Shown here in pieces: positions 1 to 9,433 of a DNA stretch of 64,000 nucleotides; positions within the stretch are counted from its first letter, which is position 1; each line of letters opens with the position of its first letter. The stretch is from contig JBMONF010000046.1 of NCBI GenBank assembly GCA_049323455.1, forward strand, positions 1-64,000, in the 5' to 3' direction. The position numbers and the translations under genes were made by a program. This DNA comes from Hypericibacter sp049323455. Its GTDB lineage: Bacteria > Pseudomonadota > Alphaproteobacteria > Dongiales > Dongiaceae. Under the pieces are notes generated by a model, which saw only the letters and a program-made list of their open reading frames with translations, ran no database searches and had not been told where the DNA came from.

Positions 1-32
1 TGGGGCGACTGGCACCATAAGGACTCAATTGA

Positions 33-2210
33 ATGGATTCGGCTGTTCAAAAGGCCCAGGAACCAGCCGTTCCTGTCGAGTATTCGGGCCCGGTCGAACG
101 TGACGACCCGCTGCTCCAGACCCTGGTGATCCTGTCGCGCCTTTATGGCGCGCCGCGGTCGCCGGCAGCGCTGGCGGCGGGTTTACCCATCCCGGTCGGA
201 GGGATCACCCCGCTTCTGTTCCTGCGGGCGGCGGAGCGCATCGGGCTCGCCGCCAATGTTTCGAAGCGACAGCTGACGGCCATACCCGACCTGGCGCTGC
301 CTTGCGTCCTGCTGCTGAAGGACAAACAGGCCTGCGTTCTGCTGCGCCGTGACGGCGAATTCGCGGAGATCGTCACCACCGACAATATCGACGGCAGCAA
401 ACGGATCTCGATCGCGACGCTCGAAGATCTCTACAGCGGCAGCTGCATCATCGCCCGGCCGAAGATCAGGCTCGACGTGCGGTCGGGCGAGCTTGCCATC
501 GAGCGCCAGGGCAACTGGTTCTGGAGCGCCGTCAGAAGCTTCTCCACGATCTATGTCGAGGTGATCGTCGCGTCGCTGATCCTCAACATCTTCGCGGTGA
601 TCTCGCCGGTTTTCGTGATGTCGGTCTACAACCGCGTCGTGCCCAACCGTGCGTTCGATACGCTGTGGGTATTGGCGATCGGCGTCTCCGTCGCCTACGG
701 GTTCGAGTTCGTCATGCGCACGCTGCGCGGCTACTTTCTCGAGCGCACCGGCAAGGCGCTCGACCGCAAGATCTCCGGGCGCATCTTCGGGCACGTGCTG
801 GGTATCCGCATGGACTCGGCGCCGCAATCCTCGGGCGCTTTCGCCAACTACATCCAGCAATTCGAGCCGCTGCGCGATTTCTTCACGTCGGCGTCGCTCG
901 CGGCGATCGTCGACTTGCCGTTCCTGTTCCTGTTCATCTTCGTGATCTCGCTCATCGCCGGGCCCGTCGCCATCGTGCCGCTGGTGATGATCCCGCTCGT
1001 TATCGCCGTGAGCCTCATGGTGCAGGTGCCGATGCGCAAGGCTTCGGAAGGCGCCTATCGCCAGGGTGCGCAGAAGCATGCCGTGCTGGTCGAGACCATC
1101 GCCGGTCTGGATACGATCAAGGTCACTTCCGCCGAAGGCCATCGCCAGCGCGACTGGGACGGCTTCGTCGATGCGCTCGCCACCACCTCGACGAAGGCGC
1201 GTTTCTGGTCGGCCTTCCAGGTCAATTTCGTCTCGCTCTCGCTCTCTTTCACGACGCTGGGCACGATCATCTGGGGCGTCTATCGGACCGCCGAAGGCCT
1301 GATGACGATGGGCGCGATGGTCGCCACCTCGATGCTGGTCGGGCGCGCAATGGCGCCGCTGGGTCAGATTGCCGGCATGATGGTGCGCCTCAACCAGTCC
1401 TGGAGCTCGCTCAAGGGCCTCAACAAGCTCATGGACCTGCCGGTCGAGCGGCCGCTCGGCAAGGATTTCCTGCGCCGTCCTCATGTGGAGGGAGCGATCG
1501 AGTTCCGCAACGTCTCGTTCCGCTACCCGGGACAGGAGGGCAAAGCGCTCGACGGCATCTCTTTCAAGATTGCGCCGGGCGAGCGTGTCGCCATCGTCGG
1601 GCGCATCGGCTCGGGCAAGACCACGATCGAGCGTTTGATCGTCGGGCTGTTCGAGCCCGAGGAGGGCGCGGTGCTCGTCGACGGCACCGACATTCGTCAG
1701 CTTGATCCGGCCGATCTGCGCCGCAATATCGGCTGCGTCCTGCAGGATGCCCATCTCTTCTTCGGCTCCGTCAAGGACAACATCGCGATCGGCGCACCCT
1801 ATGTGGACGAGGCGTCGGTCTTGCGCGCAGCGACCATCTCGGGCGTCGACGAATTCGTGCGTCATCATCCGCACGGCTACGACATGCAGGTCGGCGAGAA
1901 CGGCCGCTATCTCTCTGGCGGGCAGCGCCAGGCCGTCGCCATCGCTCGCTCGCTCCTGATGAACCCGCCGATACTGGTATTCGACGAACCGACCAGTCAC
2001 ATGGACAACAGCACCGAGACGGCGTTCAAGACGCGCTTGCAGCAGGCTTTGCCGGGCAAGACGCTCGTGCTGGTCACGCACCGGAACTCGATGCTCTCGC
2101 TGGTCGATCGTCTGATCGTGATCGACGGCGGCAAGGTGGTGGCGGACGGGCCCAAGGCCGGCGTGCTGGATGCGCTGATGAAGGGCCGCGTGAAAGCGGC
2201 CGAAGCTTGA
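33..2210 (+). CDS. Type I secretion system permease/ATPase (peptidase C39-like domain)
   Basis: Inner-membrane ABC exporter that would energise one-step export of a protein substrate through an HlyD adaptor and a TolC-like channel. The first ~150 residues look like a C39-like domain; no catalytic cysteine motif is visible, so it should bind the substrate rather than cleave a leader. Residues ~165-450 are the ABC transmembrane region. The nucleotide-binding domain has Walker A GRIGSGKTT (~521), signature LSGGQRQ (~627), Walker B LVFDEP (~648) and the H-loop histidine in VTHRNS (~681). Its 725 residues fit the LapB/HlyB-like class. AAGGA lies just before the ATG. The stop overlaps a TTG of the next gene, so hlyD-like and this gene are co-transcribed. 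No RTX or adhesin substrate is in the window; it may lie upstream. Confidence 0.93.
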   Translation: MDSAVQKAQEPAVPVEYSGPVERDDPLLQTLVILSRLYGAPRSPAALAAGLPIPVGGITPLLFLRAAERIGLAANVSKRQLTAIPDLALPCVLLLKDKQACVLLRRDGEFAEIVTTDNIDGSKRISIATLEDLYSGSCIIARPKIRLDVRSGELAIERQGNWFWSAVRSFSTIYVEVIVASLILNIFAVISPVFVMSVYNRVVPNRAFDTLWVLAIGVSVAYGFEFVMRTLRGYFLERTGKALDRKISGRIFGHVLGIRMDSAPQSSGAFANYIQQFEPLRDFFTSASLAAIVDLPFLFLFIFVISLIAGPVAIVPLVMIPLVIAVSLMVQVPMRKASEGAYRQGAQKHAVLVETIAGLDTIKVTSAEGHRQRDWDGFVDALATTSTKARFWSAFQVNFVSLSLSFTTLGTIIWGVYRTAEGLMTMGAMVATSMLVGRAMAPLGQIAGMMVRLNQSWSSLKGLNKLMDLPVERPLGKDFLRRPHVEGAIEFRNVSFRYPGQEGKALDGISFKIAPGERVAIVGRIGSGKTTIERLIVGLFEPEEGAVLVDGTDIRQLDPADLRRNIGCVLQDAHLFFGSVKDNIAIGAPYVDEASVLRAATISGVDEFVRHHPHGYDMQVGENGRYLSGGQRQAVAIARSLLMNPPILVFDEPTSHMDNSTETAFKTRLQQALPGKTLVLVTHRNSMLSLVDRLIVIDGGKVVADGPKAGVLDALMKGRVKAAEA

Positions 2211-2227
2211 GCGGGAGAGAGGCCGTC

Positions 2228-3556
2228 ATGACCGCGGTTCAGCGCTATGACGATTGGATCGATCCGGCCGAGATCGATCGCCGCGTCACCCGGCGCTTCG
2301 CCCACATCTTGCTCGGGCTGATTTTCGTCATCGTCGTCTCCTTTCTGGTCTGGGCGGACCAGGCCGTGCTCGACGAGGTGACGCGCGGCGAGGGCCGCGT
2401 CATTCCTTCGAGCCAGGTGCAGGTGATCCAGAACCTCGAAGGCGGCATCCTCGCCGAGATTCTGACCGGCGAAGGCCAGATCGTCGACAAGGGCCAGGTG
2501 TTGATGCGCATCGACAACACCGTCGCCGAATCCCGGCTGCGCGAGTTGAAGCAGCGCTATTACGCCGGGCTTGCGACCGTCGCGCGGCTCGAAGCGGAAA
2601 TCGCCGGTGTCCAGGATCCCGCGCAGATCAAGTTCCCCGAAGGATTGCTGCAAGGCGCACCCGAAGTCGCGCAGTCTGAAGTGAGCCTCTTCACCGTCCG
2701 CCAGCAGCAACTCCAGTCGCAGCTCGCCATCCTTCAGGACCAGCTGGCGCAGCGTCAGCAGGAACTGGCCGAGCTCAAGGGCAAGGCCGATAATCTGCGC
2801 AACTCCTATGCTCTGGCCAACAAGGAGCTAGATATCACCCGGCCGCTAGCCATGCAGGGCGTCGTCGCCCAGACCGACTTGCTGCGGCTCGAGCGCCAAG
2901 TCAACGATCTCAAATCCGATATCAATGCCGCCGACTTGGCGCGCCCGCGCGCCGAATCCGCCGTCGAGGAGGCCAAGAAGCGGCTCAGCGAGCGCGTGGT
3001 GACCTTCAAGACCGACGCTTCGCAGGACCTGACCAAGGCCAAGCTCGAACTGGCGGCGACCACGGAGGAGATGGCGGCCAACCAGGACCGCGTCACCCGT
3101 ACCGAGGTCCGTTCACCGGTGCACGGCACCATCAAGGAGATCAAGATCCGCACGATCGGCGGCGTGATCCAGCCGGGTCAGGATCTGATCGAGGTGGTGC
3201 CGATCGAGGATACGCTGCTGGTTGAAGCCCAGGTTCGCCCCTCCGACATCGCCTTCATCCGCCCGAAGCAGGCGGCCGTGGTGAAGATCACGGCCTACGA
3301 TTTCTCGACCTATGGCGGCCTCGATGCGGTGGTGGAGGATATCAGCGCCGACACGATTCAGAACGAGAAGGGCGAGCACTTCTTCCGAGTTCGCCTGCGC
3401 ACCGACAAGAACTATCTCGGCACCGCCGAAAAGCCGCTCCCCATCATCCCCGGCATGACGGCGTCGGTGGACATCCTGACCGGCCATAAGACGGTGCTCG
3501 AATATCTGCTGGCGCCGGTCATGCGCGCCCGCGACACCGCTCTGCGCGAACGCTGA
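2228..3556 (+). CDS. HlyD family type I secretion periplasmic adaptor
   Basis: Membrane-fusion protein linking the preceding ABC exporter to an outer-membrane channel. One transmembrane segment lies at residues ~27-47 (HILLGLIFVIVVSFLVWADQ). A lipoyl-like half follows (VIQNLEGGILAEILTGEGQ), then long alpha-helical hairpins rich in Q, L and E (~110-285), then the second lipoyl/beta-barrel half with TEVRSPVHGTIKEI. The C-terminal part (IIPGMTASVDILTGHKTVL) is the classic HlyD ending. I start at the ATG at 2228, behind GGGAGAGAGG; a TTG at 2207 overlapping the upstream stop is an alternative that adds 7 residues. Its length (442 aa) is normal. Confidence 0.93.
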   Translation: MTAVQRYDDWIDPAEIDRRVTRRFAHILLGLIFVIVVSFLVWADQAVLDEVTRGEGRVIPSSQVQVIQNLEGGILAEILTGEGQIVDKGQVLMRIDNTVAESRLRELKQRYYAGLATVARLEAEIAGVQDPAQIKFPEGLLQGAPEVAQSEVSLFTVRQQQLQSQLAILQDQLAQRQQELAELKGKADNLRNSYALANKELDITRPLAMQGVVAQTDLLRLERQVNDLKSDINAADLARPRAESAVEEAKKRLSERVVTFKTDASQDLTKAKLELAATTEEMAANQDRVTRTEVRSPVHGTIKEIKIRTIGGVIQPGQDLIEVVPIEDTLLVEAQVRPSDIAFIRPKQAAVVKITAYDFSTYGGLDAVVEDISADTIQNEKGEHFFRVRLRTDKNYLGTAEKPLPIIPGMTASVDILTGHKTVLEYLLAPVMRARDTALRER

Positions 3557-3941
3557 AGCCGGTTTGGCGGCGAACCCGCGACAAGCTTTCGGGCCGGTTC
3601 GGCGCCCTCTTCCTGGTTGAAAGCAATTTCATTACACCCAATGGGTTAGCCCCATGGGATTATGCCTTCGCGGCTTGATCTTGCGGCGAAGGGTCCGCCA
3701 AATCCGGGATTTCTTGGTTCTGTAAAAGGGGATAGCGGCGTTTGTTCGCTCATGTCGCAGAGAAAAGGGCGTGCATTTCTTAATCGCTAATGCTAAAAAT
3801 TTGTCCGGATTCGTCTTTCCGACGATCCGGGGCGTCCGGCCTTCCATTTGAAGGTCAGGGCGGCAAGTCAGGGGGGCATTTGTCGCCGGGGTCAACCGGC
3901 GTGGCTCCCTATCGAATCACCAGGTGTGGGGGCCTGATCCA
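3557..3941. other. 385-bp AT-richer intergenic region before the TolC gene
   Basis: No convincing gene. The stretch is visibly richer in A+T than its surroundings, especially 3620-3830, and carries several dyads: a 7-bp stem at 3665-3692, an imperfect stem at 3805-3830 and a 6-bp stem at 3884-3901 just ahead of the TolC start. It probably holds a separate promoter and regulatory DNA for the TolC gene, but I could not pick a clear -35/-10 pair. A short minus-strand frame at 3632-3895 looks random. Confidence 0.5.
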
Positions 3942-5276
3942 ATGAAGCATCGTAAGTCGGTTCTGCTCGCCGCTGTGGCGGCGTCCGCTTTGTTTGCGCT
4001 CGCCGACAATGCGCACGCGATCACGATCGAAGAGGCTGCCGCGCTGGCAGTATCGACCAATCCGCGCGTCGGTGTGGTATCGAACGACCGCAAGGCCGTG
4101 GACCAGGAGCTGCGGCAGGGCGAGGCGCTCTATTATCCGCAGGTCGATCTGCGGGTGGACGGCGGTCCGGAATGGAGCGACAACGCCACCACGGCGGACC
4201 AAGGTAACGAACAGGGCGTGACGCGGTTGCGCTCCGATGCATCGCTCACCATCAGCCAGATGCTGTTCGACGGTCATTTCGCCGACAGCGAGGTCGCTCG
4301 GCAAGAGTCGCGCGTGAAGTCGGCCGCGAACCGCGTGAGCGAGACGTCCGAATTCGTCGCGCTCGACGCCGTCCAAGCCTATATCGAGGTGCTGCGCAAC
4401 CGCGAGCGGCTCGCCATCGCCGAGGACAACGTGGCGACCCATCGCAACACCCTGGCCGATGTGCAGCTGCGCGCCCAGGCTGGCGGCGGCAACATCGCCG
4501 ACGTTCGCCAGGCCGAGGCGCGTTTGGCTTCCGCGGAATCGGCGCTGACGCAAATCCGCGGCGATCTCGCCGATGCGGAATACAGCTTCATGAAGACGGT
4601 CGGCCAGTCGCCCGATTCGCTGACGGTGCCGATGGTGCCGGCCGACATGCTGCCGCAAAGCCTCGAGGATGCGGTGTCGCAGTCGATCGCCAACAGCCCC
4701 ACGGTGGCGTTCTCCCGCGCCGACGTGGAGACGGCGGCACATGATGTGGAACAGCAGCAGGCCTCCTACTGGCCGACGGTGCGCCTCGAGGTCGCCGGCA
4801 ACGTGAACAGCAATGCGGGTGGCACCACCCGCAGCGATCAGGACGCATCCGCCCTCCTCGTCGCTCAGTGGAACCTCTATCGCGGCGGCGCCGACACGGC
4901 CCGGGTCCACGAGTTCAAGCACCGCCTGAGCGAGGCGACCGATCAGCTGCTCGTCAACGAGCGCCAGGTGGCCGAGGACGCGAAAGTGGCGTGGAACGCG
5001 ATCCAGACCTCGCGCAGCAACGTCGAGATCCTGCAGCGCAACGTCGAGGCGGCCCGCAATACCCGCGACATCTACCGGCAGCAGTTCGATATCGGCCAGC
5101 GCGGCCTCCTCGATCTGTTGGACGCGGACAACGAGCTTTTCCTCACCCGCGACAGCCTGGTGACGGCGACCTATGCGGAGATGTTCGCGAGCTATCGCTT
5201 GCTGGCGACGATGGGCCAGCTGACGAAGGCGCTGAACGTTCAGAAGCCGGAGAGCGCCACGGTCGCGGCGCAGTAA
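3942..5276 (+). CDS. TolC family outer-membrane channel protein
   Basis: Outer-membrane efflux protein completing the type I secretion apparatus. The N-terminus from the ATG at 3942 (MKHRKSVLLAAVAASALFAL) is a Sec signal peptide ending in an ADNAHA-type cleavage site. The mature part starts with ITIEEAAALAVSTNPRV, typical of the TolC/AggA/LapE class. Two repeats of alpha-helical barrel sequence follow (LRNRERLAIAEDNVATHRNT; LQRNVEAARNTRDIYRQQFD), with the family motif GQRGLLDLLDADNELF near residue 385. 444 aa is usual. A GTG at 3924 is a less likely start. A strong terminator follows at 5374. Confidence 0.92.
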   Translation: MKHRKSVLLAAVAASALFALADNAHAITIEEAAALAVSTNPRVGVVSNDRKAVDQELRQGEALYYPQVDLRVDGGPEWSDNATTADQGNEQGVTRLRSDASLTISQMLFDGHFADSEVARQESRVKSAANRVSETSEFVALDAVQAYIEVLRNRERLAIAEDNVATHRNTLADVQLRAQAGGGNIADVRQAEARLASAESALTQIRGDLADAEYSFMKTVGQSPDSLTVPMVPADMLPQSLEDAVSQSIANSPTVAFSRADVETAAHDVEQQQASYWPTVRLEVAGNVNSNAGGTTRSDQDASALLVAQWNLYRGGADTARVHEFKHRLSEATDQLLVNERQVAEDAKVAWNAIQTSRSNVEILQRNVEAARNTRDIYRQQFDIGQRGLLDLLDADNELFLTRDSLVTATYAEMFASYRLLATMGQLTKALNVQKPESATVAAQ

Positions 5277-5633
5277 TCGATACCCTCTTGGCCGTCGGTG
5301 CGCCGGGAACCGGCGGCATCGGCGGCGGGAACCGGCCCGGTACCCCCACTCACGCCAGCGGCCGGCGAACTCCAATCCCCCGGATCTCCGATCCGGGGGA
5401 TTTTCCTTTCTCGACGGCGGCAAGACCCGAACTCGGGTCGCGCGGTAGGCGGCTCCGGCATCCGGGACATGCCACATATTGTCGTCTTGACGCGCGCGAC
5501 CACGATTGCCCCTACTGCGCCTTGAGCCACGCCCGCCGTCGTCGTCGGCGCGATGTGGGCGCTTGAGGTTGCTCGTTCCGAGCCACGGCTCGATCGACAG
5601 CCGCGGCACCCGTGACTTGTTTCGGAAGATTCC
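5277..5633. other. 357-bp gap between TolC and glycosyltransferase genes
   Basis: Apart from the terminator at 5374-5410, I see no gene. The stretch 5411-5633 precedes the glycosyltransferase ATG and presumably contains its promoter; no clear -35/-10 pair or Shine-Dalgarno core was found beyond GGAAG at 5624-5628. Confidence 0.4.
5374..5410 (+). terminator. Rho-independent terminator after the secretion genes
   Basis: A perfect 11-bp stem (5376-5386 with 5390-5400) of the form TCCCCCGGATC / GATCCGGGGGA has a 3-nt loop and is followed by TTTTCCTTTC. Two A's before the stem could pair with the first T's. It would end transcripts of the type I secretion genes about 100 bp after the TolC stop and separate them from the glycosyltransferase gene. 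Confidence 0.85.
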
Positions 5634-8600
5634 ATGCGGTTTGGTGATTTCTTCAAGGATTTGACCATCGAGCGACGGCCGGATGCGCCCGAAAGGCCCA
5701 CCGTCACGGTCATCCTGCCCACCTATGCGAGAGGCCACGGTCCGCTTCAGCGGGCGATCGACAGCGTTCTCTCGCAGAGCTATGACGACTTCGAACTGAT
5801 CCTGGTCGATGACGGGTCGCGCGACGGCACCGCCGATGTGTTGAGTGATTACCTTCGCGCCGACCCGCGTGTCGTGATCCACCGTTATCGCCACAACAGC
5901 GGGTTACCGGCGCTGCGCGTCAACCAGGCCGCGCTGGCAGCCCGCGGACGATGTATCGCCTACCAGTTCGACGACGATGTCTGGACGCGCGACAGCCTCG
6001 GAATGCGCGTCGCAGAACTGCAACGGCATGACGGCCCGGCCGTCGTTTATGGGAATACCGAGCTGGAAATCGCGTTGCAGGACGGTTCCGTGCGCCGAAG
6101 CCAATTGGGCGGGCCGTTCAGCTACGCGAAGCTGATGAATGGGAATTTTCTGGCCAATAATGCGGTCGTTCATTCAGCGGAGCTGTTTAACCTGGCGGGC
6201 ATGTACGACCCGCACATTCTGATGCGGCGTTACTCGGACTACGATCTGTGGCTCAGATTCGGCACCGTTGCTGATTTTTTCTGGGTCGACGCGACCGTTT
6301 CAAAGGTTCACGCAAATCAGAAGGATTCTCTGGGTCGATCTGTGCCACCCGATTTCGCGGTCTATCGACGTTATCTGCGGTTGGATCGCCGCGCTGCGCT
6401 GCGCCCGTCATGCATCAAAGACTACGATGTCGCTGGGCTCGATCACTTGCAGCAGGCTTTCACGGATGCGGACATCGACCGGATCAGGCGAAGGGACATC
6501 GTCCCCTTCCTTACGACGAGGAGCGATTATTGCCACGAGGATGAATTTCTAGCGGCGACCGCCAGCCGTCGACGGCGCCGCACGCTGCTCGTCACGAAGC
6601 CGGATTTTTCGACCAGCGTTGATGTGACGGTGCACAACTTTACCTCCATTCCGGCGATCGCATGCCGTAGCTATTTCGTCGCGGAGAGAGACCTTCCGGC
6701 CGCCGACTGGAACAATCCCGATACGGTCGTGATGTATCGCACTGTGGCAGCCAGTACCACGGCGATCCTGAAGGCGCGTAAGCATGCCAAGACCTTCATC
6801 TATCTGATGGACGACAACATGCTCCGTTTCGACGAAGTCGGACCGGAGCATGCATTCCTCGCACCCGGAACGCCAGCTCGGGACAACATCGAGATGCAGA
6901 TTCGTGAGGCGCATGCTTGTATCGGCTATAGCGAGCAGATCGTCGAGGATATGCGTCAGTTCAATCGTCATACGATGCGACTGGACACGAACATCCCGCT
7001 GCGCTTCCTCGATGCGCGCCCCTACGAGCGCGGCGCAAAGCTGCGTATCGCCATTCTTACCGGTTCCGTCAGGCGCGATATACTGCGCCGTCTCTGGCCC
7101 GCCTTCCGGGCCTTCGCGAAGGAGGCCCCCGACGCAGTCGAGTTCCATGTCTGGGGGCTCGATCCCGCCGAATTCGGCTCGTTGCCTTGCACGGTCCATT
7201 GGCGTCCTTTCACGCATTCCTACGACCTTTATCGCGGGATGCTGATGGAAACGTCGTTCGACGTAGCGTTGGTGCCCCTCGATGCATCGACGCGGGCAGC
7301 GCAAAGCAAGAGCCCGGTGAAGCTGCTGGAAGCGACTTGCTGCGGGGCCATCGGCATTTTCACCGATGCTCCTCCCTATGCCGCCTTGCCGGGCGAGATT
7401 TGCCTGAAGGTCGAGAACACGTCGGATGGCTGGATCGCGGCGCTAAGGCACGCGCGCGATCTGGGCCTGGACGGGCGTGGCGAGATGCTCGAGCGTGCGC
7501 GTCGTTTCGTACGGGAGCGGTACGCCACGGAACGGCAGATCAACGACTTTCTTTCGGCTTTCGATGCGGCCGATCTGCATGCGCACCTCGGTGATCGGCG
7601 AGTGGCCTATCTGTTTCATGAAATCTTGATGGGCGGCGCAACGCTGCATCTGCTCAAGCATGCCGAGCTTGCGACGTCTCTCGGGTTCGATGTCGTGGGG
7701 GTGGTGCGCGAAAGTGAGGATCGTCCGGCTGCGTTTCTGGACCGTTGGCGGGGCGCGACGGGCGGCGCTCCCCTGGTGCGTGCGTCATGGAGGTCGGGCT
7801 ACAGCAACAACGCATCGATCTGGACCCAACGACCGGCGGCGAGCGTCGATGAGCACGACGGCGAGGCGCTGGCGGGAAAGCTTGCACCCTACGACGTCGG
7901 CCTGGTCCATGCCGCGACCTGGAATCCGGCAGCGTCGTTCGCGGGGCGGCATCTCGGCTGTCCTGTGGTTTTCAGCCTGCATCAGTTCTATCCCACGCCA
8001 AGAGGCGTGCTGCGCGGCCTGGCCGATGCCGTTCACTGCTCCTCGCTGACCTTCGCGCGCGAGTGGGAGAAGGCGTTCGCCGCTCCGACCAGACGCATTG
8101 TCGCTCCGGTCGAGGATGCTTTCTTTTCCGCCTATCCGCAGAATCTGGAAAGGCTGCGGACGGGCCGCCCCCTTCGTCGCATTCTCGTCTCCGGGACGAT
8201 CCAGCCACGCAAGAATCAGCTCGAAGCCATCCGGGCGTTGAGCATCCTGCTCTCGAGGGGGCATGATTTGTCCCTCGACGTGATCGGCTACGCCGATCTG
8301 CTGCCGGATTATGTTGCAAAATGCCGCACGGAGGTTGAGCGGCTTGGGCTCGGGCGCCGGGTGACCATTCACGGATTCGTCGACCGGCCCGAGGCCTTTC
8401 TGGACGGCAGCGCGGACATGCTCGTCGTCGCCTCGATCGACGAATCGATGCCTCAAACAGTTCTTCAGGCCATGGCGGCGGGACTGATCGTGATAACGGC
8501 CGATGTCGGTGGCGTGACGGAATTGGTCCGGCACCGCTATACCGGCATCGTTGCCGAGAGCCCGGACGCAGCGGGGCTCGCACAGGCGATCGACGAAGCG

Positions 8601-8984
8601 TTGAGGCTCGCTCCCGAGGAGCGCGTCGAGATCGCCGAGCGGGCCTATCGCGCGATCTCGCTGCTCGGCAGGGTGTCGTTCGTCAGGGCGGAACTCGTCG
8701 ATCTCTATAACGAAGCGTTCGAAGCCCACGCTCGCCGCGCAAACAGCGAGGTTTCGGAGGCGCCGCGGAAGATGCAGAAGAGCCGCGCCCTGTTGGACGA
8801 AGATCTTCCCGAACACAATGGCCATCTCACGGATCTCGCCGTCGCTCAAGGCGAGTTGGCGCTGCTTCAGGCGCAGATCGATTCGATCGAATCGAGCACG
8901 TCCTGGCGCATTACGGCTCCGTTGCGAGCGCTTGGAACGAAATTTCCGCCGCTTTCTCGGCTCGGCAAACGGCTGCTCCGGTGA
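5634..8984 (+). CDS. Large multidomain glycosyltransferase (GT2 + two GT4-like domains)
   Basis: An 1116-residue protein with three apparent glycosyltransferase units. Residues ~20-230 form a GT-A (GT2) domain: TVILPTYARGHGPLQRAIDS, LILVDDGSRDGT, and the metal-binding FDDDV near 112. Residues ~310-640 resemble a GT-B domain with a degenerate C-terminal half (SPVKLLEATCCGAIGIFTDA). Residues ~655-1040 are a fuller GT4 domain with VSGTIQPRKNQLEAI and ESMPQTVLQAMAAGLIVITA. A short helix and the SSTSWRITAPLR tail (~1088) seen at the end of many polysaccharide-related transferases close it. It likely decorates a surface glycan or a secreted glycoprotein; the substrate is unknown. By eye it uses more A/T-ending codons than its neighbours, so transfer is possible. 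It stands alone as a transcription unit. Confidence 0.85.
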   Translation: MRFGDFFKDLTIERRPDAPERPTVTVILPTYARGHGPLQRAIDSVLSQSYDDFELILVDDGSRDGTADVLSDYLRADPRVVIHRYRHNSGLPALRVNQAALAARGRCIAYQFDDDVWTRDSLGMRVAELQRHDGPAVVYGNTELEIALQDGSVRRSQLGGPFSYAKLMNGNFLANNAVVHSAELFNLAGMYDPHILMRRYSDYDLWLRFGTVADFFWVDATVSKVHANQKDSLGRSVPPDFAVYRRYLRLDRRAALRPSCIKDYDVAGLDHLQQAFTDADIDRIRRRDIVPFLTTRSDYCHEDEFLAATASRRRRRTLLVTKPDFSTSVDVTVHNFTSIPAIACRSYFVAERDLPAADWNNPDTVVMYRTVAASTTAILKARKHAKTFIYLMDDNMLRFDEVGPEHAFLAPGTPARDNIEMQIREAHACIGYSEQIVEDMRQFNRHTMRLDTNIPLRFLDARPYERGAKLRIAILTGSVRRDILRRLWPAFRAFAKEAPDAVEFHVWGLDPAEFGSLPCTVHWRPFTHSYDLYRGMLMETSFDVALVPLDASTRAAQSKSPVKLLEATCCGAIGIFTDAPPYAALPGEICLKVENTSDGWIAALRHARDLGLDGRGEMLERARRFVRERYATERQINDFLSAFDAADLHAHLGDRRVAYLFHEILMGGATLHLLKHAELATSLGFDVVGVVRESEDRPAAFLDRWRGATGGAPLVRASWRSGYSNNASIWTQRPAASVDEHDGEALAGKLAPYDVGLVHAATWNPAASFAGRHLGCPVVFSLHQFYPTPRGVLRGLADAVHCSSLTFAREWEKAFAAPTRRIVAPVEDAFFSAYPQNLERLRTGRPLRRILVSGTIQPRKNQLEAIRALSILLSRGHDLSLDVIGYADLLPDYVAKCRTEVERLGLGRRVTIHGFVDRPEAFLDGSADMLVVASIDESMPQTVLQAMAAGLIVITADVGGVTELVRHRYTGIVAESPDAAGLAQAIDEALRLAPEERVEIAERAYRAISLLGRVSFVRAELVDLYNEAFEAHARRANSEVSEAPRKMQKSRALLDEDLPEHNGHLTDLAVAQGELALLQAQIDSIESSTSWRITAPLRALGTKFPPLSRLGKRLLR

Positions 8985-9128
8985 CAGTGAGACAGCGGCC
9001 GGCAGGCCAGGAACGTTCGGGCGAGGGCGCTGCGCGCAGGGGCCAGGTCAGGGGGAAACCCCGACGCCTGCGATGGCCCGGCCGCCTGTTTCTGGGCGGC
9101 AATATATCGACTTTGCCGCTTATTTTCG

Positions 9129-9202
9129 TGGAGGCCCGGACCGGAATCGAACCGATGTACGAGGATTTGCAGTCCTCTGCATAGCCACTCTGCCACCGGG
9201 CC
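9129..9202 (-). tRNA. tRNA-Cys (GCA)
   Basis: Read on the minus strand, the 74-nt gene begins GGCCCGGTGGCAGAGTGG and ends TCCGGGCCTCCA, with CCA encoded. The acceptor stem GGCCCGG pairs with CCGGGCC. The D-loop, the anticodon loop CTGCAAA with anticodon GCA (plus positions 9168-9170) and the T-arm GGTTCGATTCC are all present. It is the only tRNA gene seen here. Confidence 0.96.
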
Positions 9203-9257
9203 GGAGGCAACCTCGGGGAGGCGCCAGGGAAAGCGCGCCCATCGAGGGAGAGCGCGA

Positions 9258-9287
9258 TGTATAAGCGCGTCCACGCGTGGGGGTCAA
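9258..9287 (-). promoter_or_regulatory. Probable sigma70 promoter of tRNA-Cys
   Basis: On the minus strand TTGACC (plus 9282-9287) and TATACA (plus 9258-9263) are separated by 18 bp. Both are close to the housekeeping consensus and end about 55 bp upstream of the tRNA 5' end, the position expected for a short leader. Confidence 0.6.
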
Positions 9288-9338
9288 GGCAACAACCGGG
9301 GTGCCCTAAAGGTGATCAAGGCCCACAAGCTTCGGCTC

Positions 9339-9375
9339 CGGATCGATTGTCTCGATCCGAGGGCCGTTGTATATC
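9339..9375 (+). promoter_or_regulatory. Promoter with overlapping dyad before the PIMT-like gene
   Basis: TTGTCT (9347-9352), a 17-bp spacer and TATATC (9370-9375) lie about 58 bp upstream of the ATG at 9434. The perfect 8-bp inverted repeat CGGATCGA / TCGATCCG (9339-9346 and 9352-9359, 5-nt loop) covers the -35 box, so it could be an operator. Whether it binds a protein is unknown. Confidence 0.5.
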
Positions 9376-9433
9376 CCTGACGCTGCCGGTCCGTTCCGGG
9401 GCGTCGGCGCAGCGGAATTCACGAGAGGAATCC

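Noticed and set aside
183..2081. 632-codon minus-strand open frame antisense to the ABC exporter
   Set aside because: Shadow frame with H/D/R-rich composition.
3632..3895. 87-codon minus-strand frame in the hlyD-tolC gap
   Set aside because: Poor codon pattern, mixed composition and no ribosome-binding site; it lies in what looks like promoter DNA.
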